From Diplocarpon mali (lineage: Eukaryota > Ascomycota > Leotiomycetes > Helotiales > Drepanopezizaceae), in the NCBI GenBank assembly GCA_024741835.1, contig JAENRP010000194.1, forward strand, positions 894-64,893: a DNA stretch of 64,000 bases, in the 5' to 3' direction. The notes beneath the pieces are model-generated. The model was not told the origin of the DNA. It did not search any database and saw nothing but the letters and a program-made list of their open reading frames with translations. The position numbers and the translations under genes were made by a program. Shown piece after piece: positions 44,695 to 56,426 of this stretch; the stretch's first letter is position 1; every line of letters starts with the position of its first letter.

Positions 44695-45499
44695 CTACTG
44701 GCAGTAATGACTCGGCGTATAACTTAATATCCTAGGCTCTGAAATAGTTCATATTCTGAATGCTGAATAGCTTATACAAAAAGCTAGGCTTTTATATGAA
44801 AGATATCTTTGCTACATCTCTATTCTCAAGTGATCAGAACGCGGTTTATCTTATAGTTTTCAAGTACAGATTGAAGTTGATCTCTAGTAAAAATAATTTT
44901 CTTCTAAGCAGTTGAGCCCCCTTAGAGTAAAGTGTAGATCAGTCGGTTTGGCCCTCAGTATCTGCGAATACTTTATTACCAGTTAAACAAAAATTATATA
45001 AAACCGTATATAACCTTATAGATATATTATAAACTAAACTTGGCAATATGCTAGTATTGCAAGTATGCCCGTCACATATTTATCATATGATCTATTATAT
45101 GATATATTATATATATAATATATCATATGACTTGCCATATGACTTAGTGGCAGCCCTTGTTAAATAGCTCGTAGTTAGAGAGCTCTTATAAATCAAGATA
45201 TAAGACACCTAACATCATTGTTTGTACCTTATACTTCTTTGTACCCTCTCTTCTAGTTTACTATTAAGTTTACTATTAGAGAACCTCCTTGCTATAGGTT
45301 ATAAGCCCCGCATGCCTATAAATAGCATTCGACAAATTCCATCGATTAGAGTCTTCTTTACAAACGAAAAGGCTGATCGATATTTTGAGTTTTACTTAAT
45401 TAACAATATATAATAAGCGTTATTTCAATAATAAAATAGTAGCTACTCCCCTTTTAAAGCGCTACGTAATAATCTAAGCTTATATAAGATTCGTTACTA
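44695..45499. other. AT-rich region with clustered AT palindromes, upstream of copia A
   Basis: Around 45085-45145 several CATATGA/TCATATG words and a TATATATATAATATATCATA run form overlapping inverted repeats. From about 45160 the sequence resembles an LTR or leader of the following copia element (AAATAGCTCGTAGTTAGAGA, direct stutter of TTTACTATTA), but no matching second LTR was found, so I do not call LTR boundaries. Confidence 0.4.
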
Positions 45500-46740
45500 T
45501 AGCTGAATCATTAGGACTAATAGCTGAGATTACTAGCTTAATTGCTAAAAGTACTCTACTACTTAAATCACCTATTTTTAAAGGGACTAATATATAGTAC
45601 CTTAAACTCGAATTCAATAGTTTATCTCCTCCTCTTCCTCCTTCTCCTCCTTTCGATAACTCTATATATATATATACAAATAAGATATTATTATTATCTT
45701 TAGCTACCCTTAGCCTCCTTAAGTCTTAAAAGCTTAAAGGCGCAAAGGACTATAGCTAATAGAGGAATAAGGTTTTAAACCTTGCAAAGTCAAACGCCTT
45801 AACTATGCATTTCTATATAAAAGCTAGAATATATACTCCACCTAAGGTTGACTTATAGGACCGTTCTATTATACTTAAGGAAAGGGACAATTAGATTAAA
45901 TAAGAAGCTAAGGAATCTTAAATAAAGTTTGCTATTATACTTAATTATAAACCAGGCCTACTAGCTTATATAAAAGGCGATAAATCTACCTTAGATATAT
46001 AGAAAGCTCTTTAAAAATAGTACAAAGGATCTGGAATAGTGCTTAAATATAATGCTATCCAGACCTATATTACTATTAAATATAATAACTTTAATTCACT
46101 TAAAGCTTATATTATCGCCTTTAGACTTTCAATTACTAAATTAGAAGCTTTCGACTTTGCCCCTCCCTCTTACTAGCACCCTATTATATTTATTACTAGC
46201 TGTTCTAATAGATGGCCTATTTAGGCAGATTGATAACGTTCTAACCTTCGCTTAGCTATAGCAGCTAGACGAAAATCAAAGATTACGCTTAAAGCTCTTA
46301 TTAAAGATATTACTAATAAAGCTTAAGCCTTATAAAGTTTAAAAATAAATAGAACTATCTTATATAGTAATAAATCGGCTAGCAAGCCGTATTCCTTTAA
46401 CTATAAGAAGTTAGAAAATAAAGAAGGTTTCAAAGACTTAAAGAAGAGCACCTTTAGGAATACTATTACCTTTCCTAACTCCTCCTATCCTTATTGCAAG
46501 CAACCAGAGCTATATCATAAGGCAGAAGATTGCTTTGCAATTAATAAATCGAAAAGAGAGACTTAAAAGAAGGATTCAAGGAAGAAGTACGTATTCTATT
46601 ACCTTAAAGGTAAGGACGATAAGTCTTTGCTATTATTATTACCAAAAGGTAAGAAGCCTTTTAAGAAGATTCAAAAGGAAGACGAAGAGTCAGATAATGA
46701 TCTCTTTAGGCATACTATGCTATTACTAACCCTAGGGCCA

Positions 46741-46775
46741 ATTCTCACTCGCGAGCCAGGCCTAGGAGTCAATTC
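46741..46775 (-). repeat. Palindromic mini-repeat P, instance 1 (copia A gag)
   Basis: ATTCTCACTCGCGAGCC then AGGCCTAGGAGTCAATTC; inverted relative to instances 3-10. In the element frame it reads ILTREPGLGVNS. Confidence 0.75.
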
Positions 46776-46805
46776 CTTACTAAGAGGCGATTCTTCTTTA
46801 AGACC

Positions 46806-46841
46806 GATTTCCACTCGCAGGCCAGGACCAGGAGTCAGTTC
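46806..46841 (-). repeat. Palindromic mini-repeat P, instance 2 (copia A gag)
   Basis: GATTTCCACTCGCAGGCC then AGGACCAGGAGTCAGTTC; inverted orientation. Reads ISTRRPGPGVSS in the same frame as instance 1, 30 bases downstream of it. Confidence 0.75.
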
Positions 46842-48219
46842 TTTTACCTCTTGCTTCTTATTAAAATTAAGGAATCGTTAGCTATATAATATAAGTGCTA
46901 ATAAGCATATTTCCAATAATCTCTTTAAGTTCACTTCTTATACTACTTAAGACAATCTACCCTCTTTAAGTACAGTTAATAGATCTATTCAACCTCTTAG
47001 CGTTAGTACTTGCAAAGTTAATACACTTAAATCTAATAGAAAGGTATATATTCTTAAGTTAATTAATACTTTCTATATACCTTAATCATCTATCTGCCTA
47101 TACTTAAATAGTAAACTTAATAAAATCAAAGGTTTCTATCGAAATAGTAAGCTATTCCTATCTAATAAAAAGGAAATTTGCACTATCGATAATAATATAT
47201 ATATTAATAAGGAATAGCCTTTTACTAATTCCTTTAATTATATAAGTGGATATGCTCTCTTAGCTGCAATCGAGAATGGACCTCTTAATATTAAGCTCTA
47301 GTACTATCGATTAGGCTATGCTAGCTTATAAATAGTTAAAAAGACCCAATTTGCTATTACTAATATGCAAATCAAGGAAACGAAATTAAGGAAGATGCGA
47401 ATTTACGCTCCTTGCGAGAAAGGCAGACCTCTTTAATATATTAATAAACGTTTAGCTCGCCCTCGACCTACAAAGGCACTTAACGAATTATATATTAATA
47501 TAGTTCATCTAAAGCCAATTAGCCTTAACGGTTATAAATACGCTTCCATCTTTACTTGCGTAGCTATAATAGCTAAGTAGGGATAGACTTATATAAATAA
47601 ATCTAATACCTTTAAAGCAAATAAGAAGATAATCAGCCTCTTATAAACTTAGTATAATTGTATAATCAAGCGTTAGAGAACTAATAAAGGCAAGGAGTAC
47701 TCTCCTATATAAATGTAAATACTTATAGAAAACCTTAGCATAATTTTAAAGGAATCTACTCTATATACGCCAGAATAAGATAGCAGATCGGAATAATCAA
47801 TTTGCATACTAATAGAAAATTTACAAATAGCTATAATTAACTAAAATATCCCCTCCTTTCTTTAGCCTTACCTCTTTCTTTCGATAATATATATCACTAA
47901 TCTTACTGCCTTTAATATTCTTAATAGCAAGACTCCATATAAGGTCTTTTAGGATAATATCGAGCCTAATAAGCCTTATACTCCTTTAGTTAAGTATCTT
48001 CGAGTACTAGGCTATCGCGTCTATATATTAATTAAGAAAGAAAGGCAAACTAAAAGTAATAAACTCACTTTAAGAGCAAAGGTAGGTACTCTTATTAGAT
48101 TTAATAGTAGAAGTATCTATCAAATCTATATATTATTATAAATAAGTGAAAAGATTATTCGATTATCTTACGTTCGATTTGATAAAGACGGCCTAATTAT
48201 AGAGCCGCAATTAAAAGGT

Positions 48220-48254
48220 GATTTCACTCTTAGGCTAGGACCGCGAGTCAATTC
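48220..48254 (+). repeat. Palindromic mini-repeat P, instance 3 (copia A, IN-RT linker)
   Basis: GATTTCACTCTTAGGCT then AGGACCGCGAGTCAATTC. Reads DFTLRLGPRVNS. First of three copies in a row. Confidence 0.8.
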
Positions 48255-48264
48255 TGACTCTTAT

Positions 48265-48299
48265 GATTTCACTCCTAGGCCGGGACCGTAAGTCAATTC
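48265..48299 (+). repeat. Palindromic mini-repeat P, instance 4 (copia A, IN-RT linker)
   Basis: GATTTCACTCCTAGGCCG then GGACCGTAAGTCAATTC. Reads DFTPRPGP, a stop (TAA) and VNS. Ten bases after instance 3. Confidence 0.8.
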
Positions 48300-48318
48300 T
48301 GACTCTTATAATAATAAT

Positions 48319-48353
48319 AATTTTACTCCTAGGCTAGGACCGCGAGTCGATTC
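48319..48353 (+). repeat. Palindromic mini-repeat P, instance 5 (copia A, IN-RT linker)
   Basis: AATTTTACTCCTAGGCT then AGGACCGCGAGTCGATTC. Reads NFTPRPGPRVDS after a run of Asn codons (AAT repeat). Confidence 0.8.
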
Positions 48354-49523
48354 AAAAGAAGCTAATAAAGTTAAGCTTCTAACTCTAAGAAAGAGAGGAA
48401 GACCTCTTAGTTTAAAGAACAAGGCTTACCCTTAGCCTTTTAAGAAGAGAGCTACTCGCTTTACTGCTTTTAGATTCAAAGCTAATAACTCTAATAATAA
48501 GGAAGCCTATTTAAGCGCCTTCCATATAGTCTTACTTAACTCTCTATACCTAAATGACCTAAAAACAGTCGAATAAGCCCTCTCTTATACTAATGCTAAT
48601 AAATGGCAATCTATAATCAACTTTAAGTACAATTCCCTTGCTTATAAGAACATATAGGTAGTAGTAAAACGCTTAGAACTCTTTAAAGACGATAGAGTAC
48701 TTAGATCAAGGCTTATCTTTAAAATTAAAAGAGACTAAAATAGGGAAATCTCCTAATAGAAGGTCAGATTCGTTATATAAGGCTATATGCAATAATAAGG
48801 TCGAGATTATAACTAGACTTTTGCTAAAGTATGCAAATCTGCGGTTTAAAAGATCGCAATTGCGCTTGCAGCGCTATATAACTTTAAGCTAGATCAGTTC
48901 GATATTAAAATAGCTTTCCTTAATTCAAAAGCTGACTTTAATATCTATATCAAATTACCTCTTAAATACACTTAAGATAAGGTTGTTCTTTTACCTTAAG
49001 AATACTATCTTAAGCTTCTTAAGGCCTTATATAGCTTAAAGCAATCTTTATAACTATAGTAATAAAAGCTATAGTTTAAGTTGCAAAAGCTCGATTTTCA
49101 ACCTCTCGATACTAATAATTGCATATATATCAACTGCGCCTCTTAGATTCTTATTGTCACCTATATCGACAACTTCCTTATAGTAGCTAAGAAAGGTAAT
49201 ATATATAATAAGTTCAAAAGAGATCTTTGCAACCTCTTTAAGATTATAGGTAGCGAACCGGCTAACTACTTCTTAAGAGTACGTATAGTCAGAGATCGAT
49301 AAAATAGAACAATCTTACTTTATTAAGATGCTTATATTAATAAGGTTCTTAAACGTTTTCATATAACTAATTGCAAGAGCGTACTAACTCCTTTTACTAA
49401 TAGCTATAAAGTTCATATAATCAAATTTAAAGGCTAAGCCACTCTATAGGAAGTAAAGCTATATTAAAAGATCTATAGTTCTTTATAGTACCTTACGCAT
49501 TATACGCGTTAGGATATACTATA

Positions 49524-49528
49524 CTACT
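49524..49528 (+). other. Target-site duplication CTACT, left
   Basis: Five bases immediately left of the gypsy 5' LTR, identical to 56681-56685. Confidence 0.8.
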
Positions 49529-49782
49529 TATTACGGCCGCATTACGTACACGGTTATGTCACGTGTTAGTCAGGTGTACGAAGTCAGGTGCCCGCTAAGG
49601 TAGCAAGGTGGCTAGATCATATGCACGCTAGTAAAGCACCTGTACTTATTCTAAAAGAGCTCTACTAGAGACCTCTCTTCTTCTTTATCTTTTCTTCTTA
49701 ATTATATAGCGTACCTCTTAAGGTAATACAATTAGCATTATTCGATTCTCGCCTTTTATACGCTTAAGAGCGAGTTATAATA
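49529..49782 (+). repeat. Gypsy 5' LTR
   Basis: 254 bases from TATTACGGCCGCATTACG to GAGCGAGTTATAATA. The TG..CA termini are inferred to have decayed to TA..TA. It aligns along its whole length with 56427-56680; most differences are C/T or G/A. Confidence 0.88.
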
Positions 49783-50835
49783 TAAGAAAAGATCAATTCA
49801 ACCTTTATTAAGAAGCTTAATATCTACTACCTTTAGAATCATTATTTCAAACTACCTTAAGTAACTTGATCTTTCGATCTCAACTTCTATTACAAATTGC
49901 CTTAAGCAACTTATACGTAGCGCCTAGATCTTACTAATTTAGTTTTTAAAGAAAGCTGAAAAACGACCTTCAAATATAAGATCAGCTCATTTTTTCGACC
50001 TCTTACCTCTTCTATTTGGCAAATAGAGATTTACCTTTAATTTCAATTCGAAAAAATTTTATTTACTATACCTTTGCTTTGCTAGCGTAGGCTGCTACCT
50101 AAAGCGGTATAATAGCTTTTCTCTTCTTAACTTTCTCCCTCCCTTATAAATAACTCTATACCACTCTTTTTTTTTTATTAACCTTATACTTGTTGACAAC
50201 TCTCCTTATACTCTTCGAAGCTCCTTACTCCTTCTTTCGAAACCCTTGAATATAACTCGACTCTTTAAAGACACCTCCTTGCGAATATATTATCGACCTT
50301 CTCTATACTTCCCGTCGACTTATACTTGTCGACCTATACTTATCAACTCTTCCTTATACTCTTTGAAGCTCTTTACTCTTTCCTTCGAATACTTAGGTAC
50401 GAAACTAAAGGACCTATACCTATATATATATATAAAGACTTAGTTAGCCTTAGTAGGTTATACTATACTATTAGAGACTAGGTTAACTTTAGTAAAGTAA
50501 TAAGCTTTAGATTCCTAGACCTTACTTTCCCAGATTTGCACTATACCCTTAAGCAACCTTATTATAATTCCTAATTAGTAAAGAGAAGTGATCCTAAAGT
50601 AAAACCTTCTTTTTTAAGATCTATAAACCTACAATACTTTAATATATACTTTATTAAAAGGCTTTAAGAATATATATAGCTCTGCCTATACTAATCTTCC
50701 CCCTTTTAAATAAGTTACTATTTAGCATTAGGTCCTTTTAGATTAAACTAGATAATATAGAAAGAGTTAGTACTTATAACCTCTAATCTTATACTACTTA
50801 AGAGAAGTAAAAGGTTAACCGCACCTCTACTACTG

Positions 50836-50899
50836 GGCCTTACTGCCACCAGTTCTATAGGCCTTACTGCCACTAGTTCTATAGGCCTTACTGCCAACC
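50836..50899 (+). repeat. 24-bp tandem repeat in gypsy gag
   Basis: Two full units and one partial unit of GGCCTTACTGCCACCAGTTC plus TATA (50836-50859, 50860-50883, 50884-50899). In frame it reads GLTATSSI repeated. Confidence 0.85.
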
Positions 50900-50958
50900 C
50901 TAGTCCTAGAGATATTCCCTCTCCTAAGCCTACTTAGGAAGAAACCTCCCTTAGTACC

Positions 50959-50993
50959 GATTTCACTCCTAGGCCTAGACTATAAGTGGATTC
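50959..50993 (+). repeat. Palindromic mini-repeat P, instance 6 (gypsy gag)
   Basis: GATTTCACTCCTAGGCCTAG then ACTATAAGTGGATTC. Reads DFTPRPRL, TAA, VDS. Confidence 0.8.
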
Positions 50994-52732
50994 TTAAAAT
51001 ACTCCCCTTCTATCGATTAAAGTTAAGGAAGAATTGACATCTACTCTTACTATATCGGCCCCTCTCTTTTTAGCTACTTAATAGGCTAAAATCGCAAACC
51101 TCGTTAGCGCTGCTATAGCCGCTGCTCTTTAAAATAATACTACTGCCCCTTCTTCCTTAAGTGCTAGCCCTTAGAATACTCAGTCCTTTACCGCCGACTT
51201 ACTACCTTCCTTAGACTACTACCTCTTAATTATTAGACCTTTAGTCCTAGCTATCGACCCTTATTAAATCAAGTACCCTTAAACCCATTTTAATAACCAC
51301 TAGGGCAAAATTACCTATAATACTTAAAAGATAGCTATAAAGGTATTTATTTAAAAGTACTTAAGTAACTTCACTTTAAAAAAGGACTAAATCACTGCCT
51401 ACTTTAAGTATATAATAAGTAAAGCTTAGAACCTAATCTTATAATATATAGATCCTATCTTTACTAATAAGTTTATATACGCTACTAATATCCTTAAGGT
51501 CTTAGATTAAAGGTTCTTTAACTATAATTATATTTAATCCGCTAAGCTTAAATATAGCAGGCTAACTATAGGTTTATTATTATATAATAAGTTCTAATCC
51601 AAGTTCATTACCCTTGCTATAATTAGAAAGATCGATTAGTCTTACTAGTTTGATAACATTTATAAAAAGGTCTCCTTAGCCTTAAAGAACAACCTTTAAG
51701 TAGAAAAGTATAAAATGAATAATAATTATATTACTTTAAATAAGTTCTTAGCTATTACAGACCGCAAGGCCTATAATATTAAGTAAAAAGAGGCTTATAA
51801 TGCTTAACAAGTCGCTCCTACTATTATATTCTCTCCTTTAAAGGACCGCGTCCTTAGCATATTAAAAAGGGAGTTATAAAGACCTACTGCTATAGCTACC
51901 TCCTTAGCTTCTTATACTTATTCCCCCTTACCAGCGACTTATTAAGAAAGGTCTACTAGCCTAAAGCTGTTATCTAATCTCTGCTATAACTATAGAGCCC
52001 TTAGTCACTATACGATAAACTACCTAAAGCTAAAGAAGCAAGGCAAGTTTATAATAGCTAAAGTTAAGATAGAAAACAACCTACTATTAGGAAACTGCTA
52101 AGCTATAGCAAAGACTCCTATTATAGTATAAGTTATAATTTGTAAAAAGACTTAGATTTTGATTCCTACCTATTAATAGGCGGCTGCCAATTCTTAATTC
52201 CTATAGAACTAGCTTAAAATAGATCATTTATTAAAATAGTTACTTATATTAATAATAGAGCTAATATTTTCAATATTATTAAGACATCTTTAGCATACTA
52301 GCTCTCTTAAAGACTTAAGGTAAAGTTTATTAAACTACCTAAATTAATTACTCCTATTAGCTATAATAGCCTTAAAGGAGAAACTATTCGATTTGCTATC
52401 TTACTTACCCTTATAATCAATAGGCGATAAATAAACTTCCCTTTCTTAATCATAAGCTTAAGAGCAACCGACATTTTAATTAATAGGAAGTTCCTAAAGT
52501 ACTATAACCTTAAATAGTCCTATAAAAGGGGAAAAAACAGCATCTCTTAGCTTAAGGATATGCCTATTATCTTCTACTTTAATTAATACGTATTAATCGA
52601 TCTCTTATAACTAATAAAACCCTTAATAGCCTAGTAAGACATCGATTATTAAGCAGCTATAATAGACGCTAAGGACAAAGACCTTAGAATAGCCTAAGCC
52701 TAGCTCTTAGTGCTAGCAAGCACTAACGCCTC

Positions 52733-52768
52733 GAATTCCACTCCTAGTCCTGGCCTATAAGTGAAATC
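52733..52768 (+). repeat. Palindromic mini-repeat P, instance 7 (gypsy, protease-RT linker)
   Basis: GAATTCCACTCCTAGTCC then TGGCCTATAAGTGAAATC. Reads NSTPSPGL, TAA, VKS. Confidence 0.8.
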
Positions 52769-52777
52769 TGCGAACTC

Positions 52778-52813
52778 GAATTCTACTCCTAGTCCTAGCC
52801 CGCGAGTAAAATC
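52778..52813 (+). repeat. Palindromic mini-repeat P, instance 8 (gypsy, protease-RT linker)
   Basis: GAATTCTACTCCTAGTCC then TAGCCCGCGAGTAAAATC. Reads NSTPSPSPRVKS, nine bases after instance 7. Confidence 0.8.
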
Positions 52814-54695
52814 TACTAATTCGATTCCTACTCCTATAGCCTTTTATAAACCTAAGGATAGTAGTTTCTTTAAAGATTTAAAAAGAGATCTGAACTATAT
52901 AAAGAAGGCTTTGCTAAGAGTATTAGACCCCTTGCTCCCTCTCTTAATAAAGAAGAACGCTACTTTAAAGCTAGCTTACTAGATTAGCCTAATCTTAGCT
53001 TTAATAATCAGCGCCCTTTACTACCGCTTTATAACTAAGGTAAGATAAGCTATATAAACTTAAGAACTAGCGCTTAAAGAGTTTATATTCGTAAGCTCTA
53101 TTTATAATCTAGACTAAGAAATCAATTGCTAAGAATCGGTTAGATAAGCTAAAATTAGCTCTCTTAGCCTTAGTTCGGCGCTATAAGCTAAGTATAAAAG
53201 TAATAATAAGCTAATAGACTAAAAGCTCCTGCCTTAGTATACTAAGTTTAAGAATATCTTTAATCGCTAAGCCTTTAATCAATTGCTAGAACTTAAGCTA
53301 AGGGTAGATTATAAAATCGAGCTAATAAGCGAGAACAATTTAATAATCGAACCCTTTTGCCGCTTTACTAATAAATAGCTCTTAAAGGTCAAGAGCTATA
53401 TTCTTAAGAACCTATATAAAGGATTTATCGAAGCTTTAAGTTCCCCTTAGGTAGCCCTAATCCTCTTTATTAAAAAAGCTAATAGCTCCTTACGTCTATA
53501 TATTAACTACTAGAAACTAAACGCCTTAATAAAGAAAGACCCCTACCCGATTCCCCTTATTAATAAGATAATAGCATATATATTAAAAGCTTGTGTTTTT
53601 ATAAAAATCGATATATAATAAGCCTTCTACTATATCCGCATATTAGCTGATACTAAGGACCTAACTACCTTTTACACACGCTATAGGACCTATAAGTATA
53701 AGGTTTTACTATTTAAGCTGATAAATAAGCCTATTACCTTTTAAAGGTTTATTAATAATATTCTCCTTAAGCACCTTAACGATTTCTACTCTGCTTACTT
53801 AAATGATATTCTAATTTACTTAGAAAACTCCTTTAATTATAAGATTTATATTAAGAAGATCTTAGGAATTCTTTAATACTATAGCCTTTAAGTAGATATT
53901 AAGAAAAGCGAGTTTAAGGTTATTAAGACTAAGTTCTTAAGGTTTATTATTAGAGTTTATAGAATTAAAGTAGACCTTAATAAGGTCTTAGTCATTTAGG
54001 AGTAGAAATATACTAAGAATGTACACAGTATATAAAGCTTCTTAAGGTTCTGTAACTTCTATTAAAGGTTTATTTAAAGCTATAGTTATATCTGCCGACC
54101 CTTAATAGCTTTTATAAGAAATATTCCTTTTGATTTTAATAACGCTTATAAGGAAGCTTAAGAAGCTCTGCGCTTAAAGCTCTAAACGACCCTGATTTTA
54201 TACTACTATTACCCTTAGAAGTAGATAAGGCTTAAGACCAACGCCTCCGATAGCATAGTCGCTAGCGTACTCTCTTAACTCTAGGAAGACGAGAACTACC
54301 ACCTAATTAGGTACTTCTTAAAGATAATAAATAACACTAAGCTAAATTACCCTATTTATAATAAAGAGCTCTTAGCAATTTTTAAATCGTTCTACTAGTA
54401 TAAGGCAAAGCTACTTAAGGCCTAGAAAATAGTATATATATATATAGATCATAAGGCCCTTAAGTACTTTATAACAACTAAGGACTTAATAGCTTAGTAG
54501 GCTTGCTAGGCAGAGTTCTTTGCTAATTTCAACTTCCTTATTATATACTAAATAAGTATAATAAATACGCTAGCTAATACACTCTTACATCAAGACTAAG
54601 AGCTAACCCCTCTTAAGGCCAGGAAACAAGCTTTACGCCACTAGTAGCTCTTACCTAATAATAAGCTCTCTATAGAAGTACTCGCCACTAGAGGC

Positions 54696-54727
54696 GATTC
54701 TACTCCTAGGCCCGGCCTACGAGTAAC
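54696..54727 (+). repeat. Palindromic mini-repeat P, instance 9 (gypsy, RNase H-IN linker)
   Basis: GATTCTACTCCTAGGCCC then GGCCTACGAGTAAC. Reads DSTPRPGLRVT. Confidence 0.8.
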
Positions 54728-54740
54728 TTTAGCGCAGATC

Positions 54741-54772
54741 GATTCTACTCTTAGGCCTAGCCTACGAGTAAC
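54741..54772 (+). repeat. Palindromic mini-repeat P, instance 10 (gypsy, RNase H-IN linker)
   Basis: GATTCTACTCTTAGGCCT then AGCCTACGAGTAAC. Reads DSTLRPSLRVT, 13 bases after instance 9. Confidence 0.8.
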
Positions 54773-56426
54773 AACTGTACCAATCGCGCTAATAAAGGCA
54801 CTTGCCGACCTAACGTCTAAGGTCGAGTACGATATAGCAAGCTACTATATTATTAATAAGGTCATTTAAGCTAATAAGACCTCCTTTAAGCTATAGAAGT
54901 TCTAAGATAAGGCGCAGAGCTATAGCCTCGATTATAAACTCAGCTAAGGCAAACTTTTCTTTTAAAGTAGACTTATCGTACTATCTTAACCTCCCGAATT
55001 GCAAATAGCCTTAATTTATTATATATATAAGCAACCTTGCGTCGCATATACTAGAATCGGGAAAACAAGGCTTCTAATAGGAAGAAAATACTATTAGAAA
55101 AGTCTTAGTAGCAATATTAGCACTTATATTTAAAACTATTATTATTTGAAAATGAAAGCTTATTATAATAAGACCCTAGGTTTCTTATAACCCTTGCCAA
55201 TTCCTAAATAAGCTTACTAACACTTGATAATGGATTTTATAAAGCTTCTACTTAATAAACTCAGTTATAATTTTACCTTTATAATTATCGATAGGTTATT
55301 AAAGAAGGCAGTTTCGATTCTATACTATAATTCGATCGATGCAAAAGGCCTTATAAAGTTGTTTTTAGTTCATTAGATATACTATTTTAGCATACCCGAC
55401 TCGATTCTATTAGATAGAGGCGCCTAATTCGTCTCTTCCTTTTAAAAAGAATTCTATCAGATACTAAGTATAAAGGTCAAGCTAATTATAGCTTATAACC
55501 CTAATATCAATAGCTAAACTAAGATTATAAACCAATACTTAAAATAACGCCTTAGACTATTCTACTTATACTATTAAGACAATTGGAGTCGTCTCTTGCC
55601 TTTAATAGATATTGCCTAATTGACTTTACCTTATAAATCCCTAGGGCAAATTTCCCCTTTCTAAGTGCTAAACAGCTATAAAGCTCGCTCCTCTTAGAAT
55701 TTAATTAACCTAAAACCTTTATAAATAGCAAATAAAAGAGTAAATCGTAAAACAGCGCTTTATATAGCTATTAGAGCTTAAAAAGTAGTCTAATTCGCTT
55801 AATTGTCTCTTTAAGTATAATAAGCTAAAATGAAACGGCTTGCAGATCTTTACTACTAGCTAATTAATTAGACTATAAGAGATAATATGCTAATTAGTAT
55901 TAAAAATTAGAAACTGGACCGGCCGAGCCGAAAGCTCTCTAATAAGTAGTATAGCTTAATAAAAGTATTAGAAAAGCTAAGAGAAAGCTAAAAGCTATAA
56001 TTGCTTAATTTACTTTATTCGATCTACCCTATATTCTACTCCTACTTATTGCGAAAATACGTTCTTAACCCTTTGCTAGGCTAAGCTTAGGAACCTCCTA
56101 CTCTAATTAAAATATTACTAGAATAAGAGAAATAGGAGATAGAAGAAATAATTGGATCTTATATTTAAGTTAGGAAGCTCGAATATCAGATTAAGTGGAA
56201 AGGAGCTAATAAAGACCTCGAATAATACCTATACTCTAATGCTATAATAATGCCGCATGCTATTCGAGACTTCTATTTAAAAAACCCTTAAGCTAAGAGG
56301 CTACTAAGGGCGCTATTAAGCTGGCTTAGGTTATATAATAATAGAATTGACGATTATAGGGACCTAGAGGACAATACGCTTATAGATACAACTGCGCAGG
56401 CGTAGTTTTTTAAAGAGGAGGGGTAG

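Larger units (their letters stand above)
45500..49523 (+). mobile_element. Ty1/copia retrotransposon A, 5' part (RIP-degraded)
   Basis: Plus-strand polyprotein remnant with many TAA/TAG codons at positions where related elements have Gln. Parts in order (approximate): gag 45600-46470; a decayed zinc knuckle 46495-46535 (YPYCKQPELYHKAEDCF); linker with two palindromic mini-repeats; GAG-pre-integrase from about 47300 (YYRLGYASL); integrase core 47440-47950; linker with three mini-repeats (48220-48353); copia-type reverse transcriptase about 48600-49350 (KLDQFDIKIAFLNS, ALYSLKQS, VTYIDNFLIVAK); start of RNase H at about 49480. The order IN before RT defines copia. It is cut at 49523/49528 by the gypsy element; the frame resumes at 56686. 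Not autonomous. Confidence 0.85.

Noticed and set aside
48220..48353. Three regularly spaced GC-rich repeats as a possible CRISPR array
   Set aside because: Fungal nuclear context, spacers of 10-19 bases, repeats in frame in a polyprotein and also found singly or paired elsewhere.
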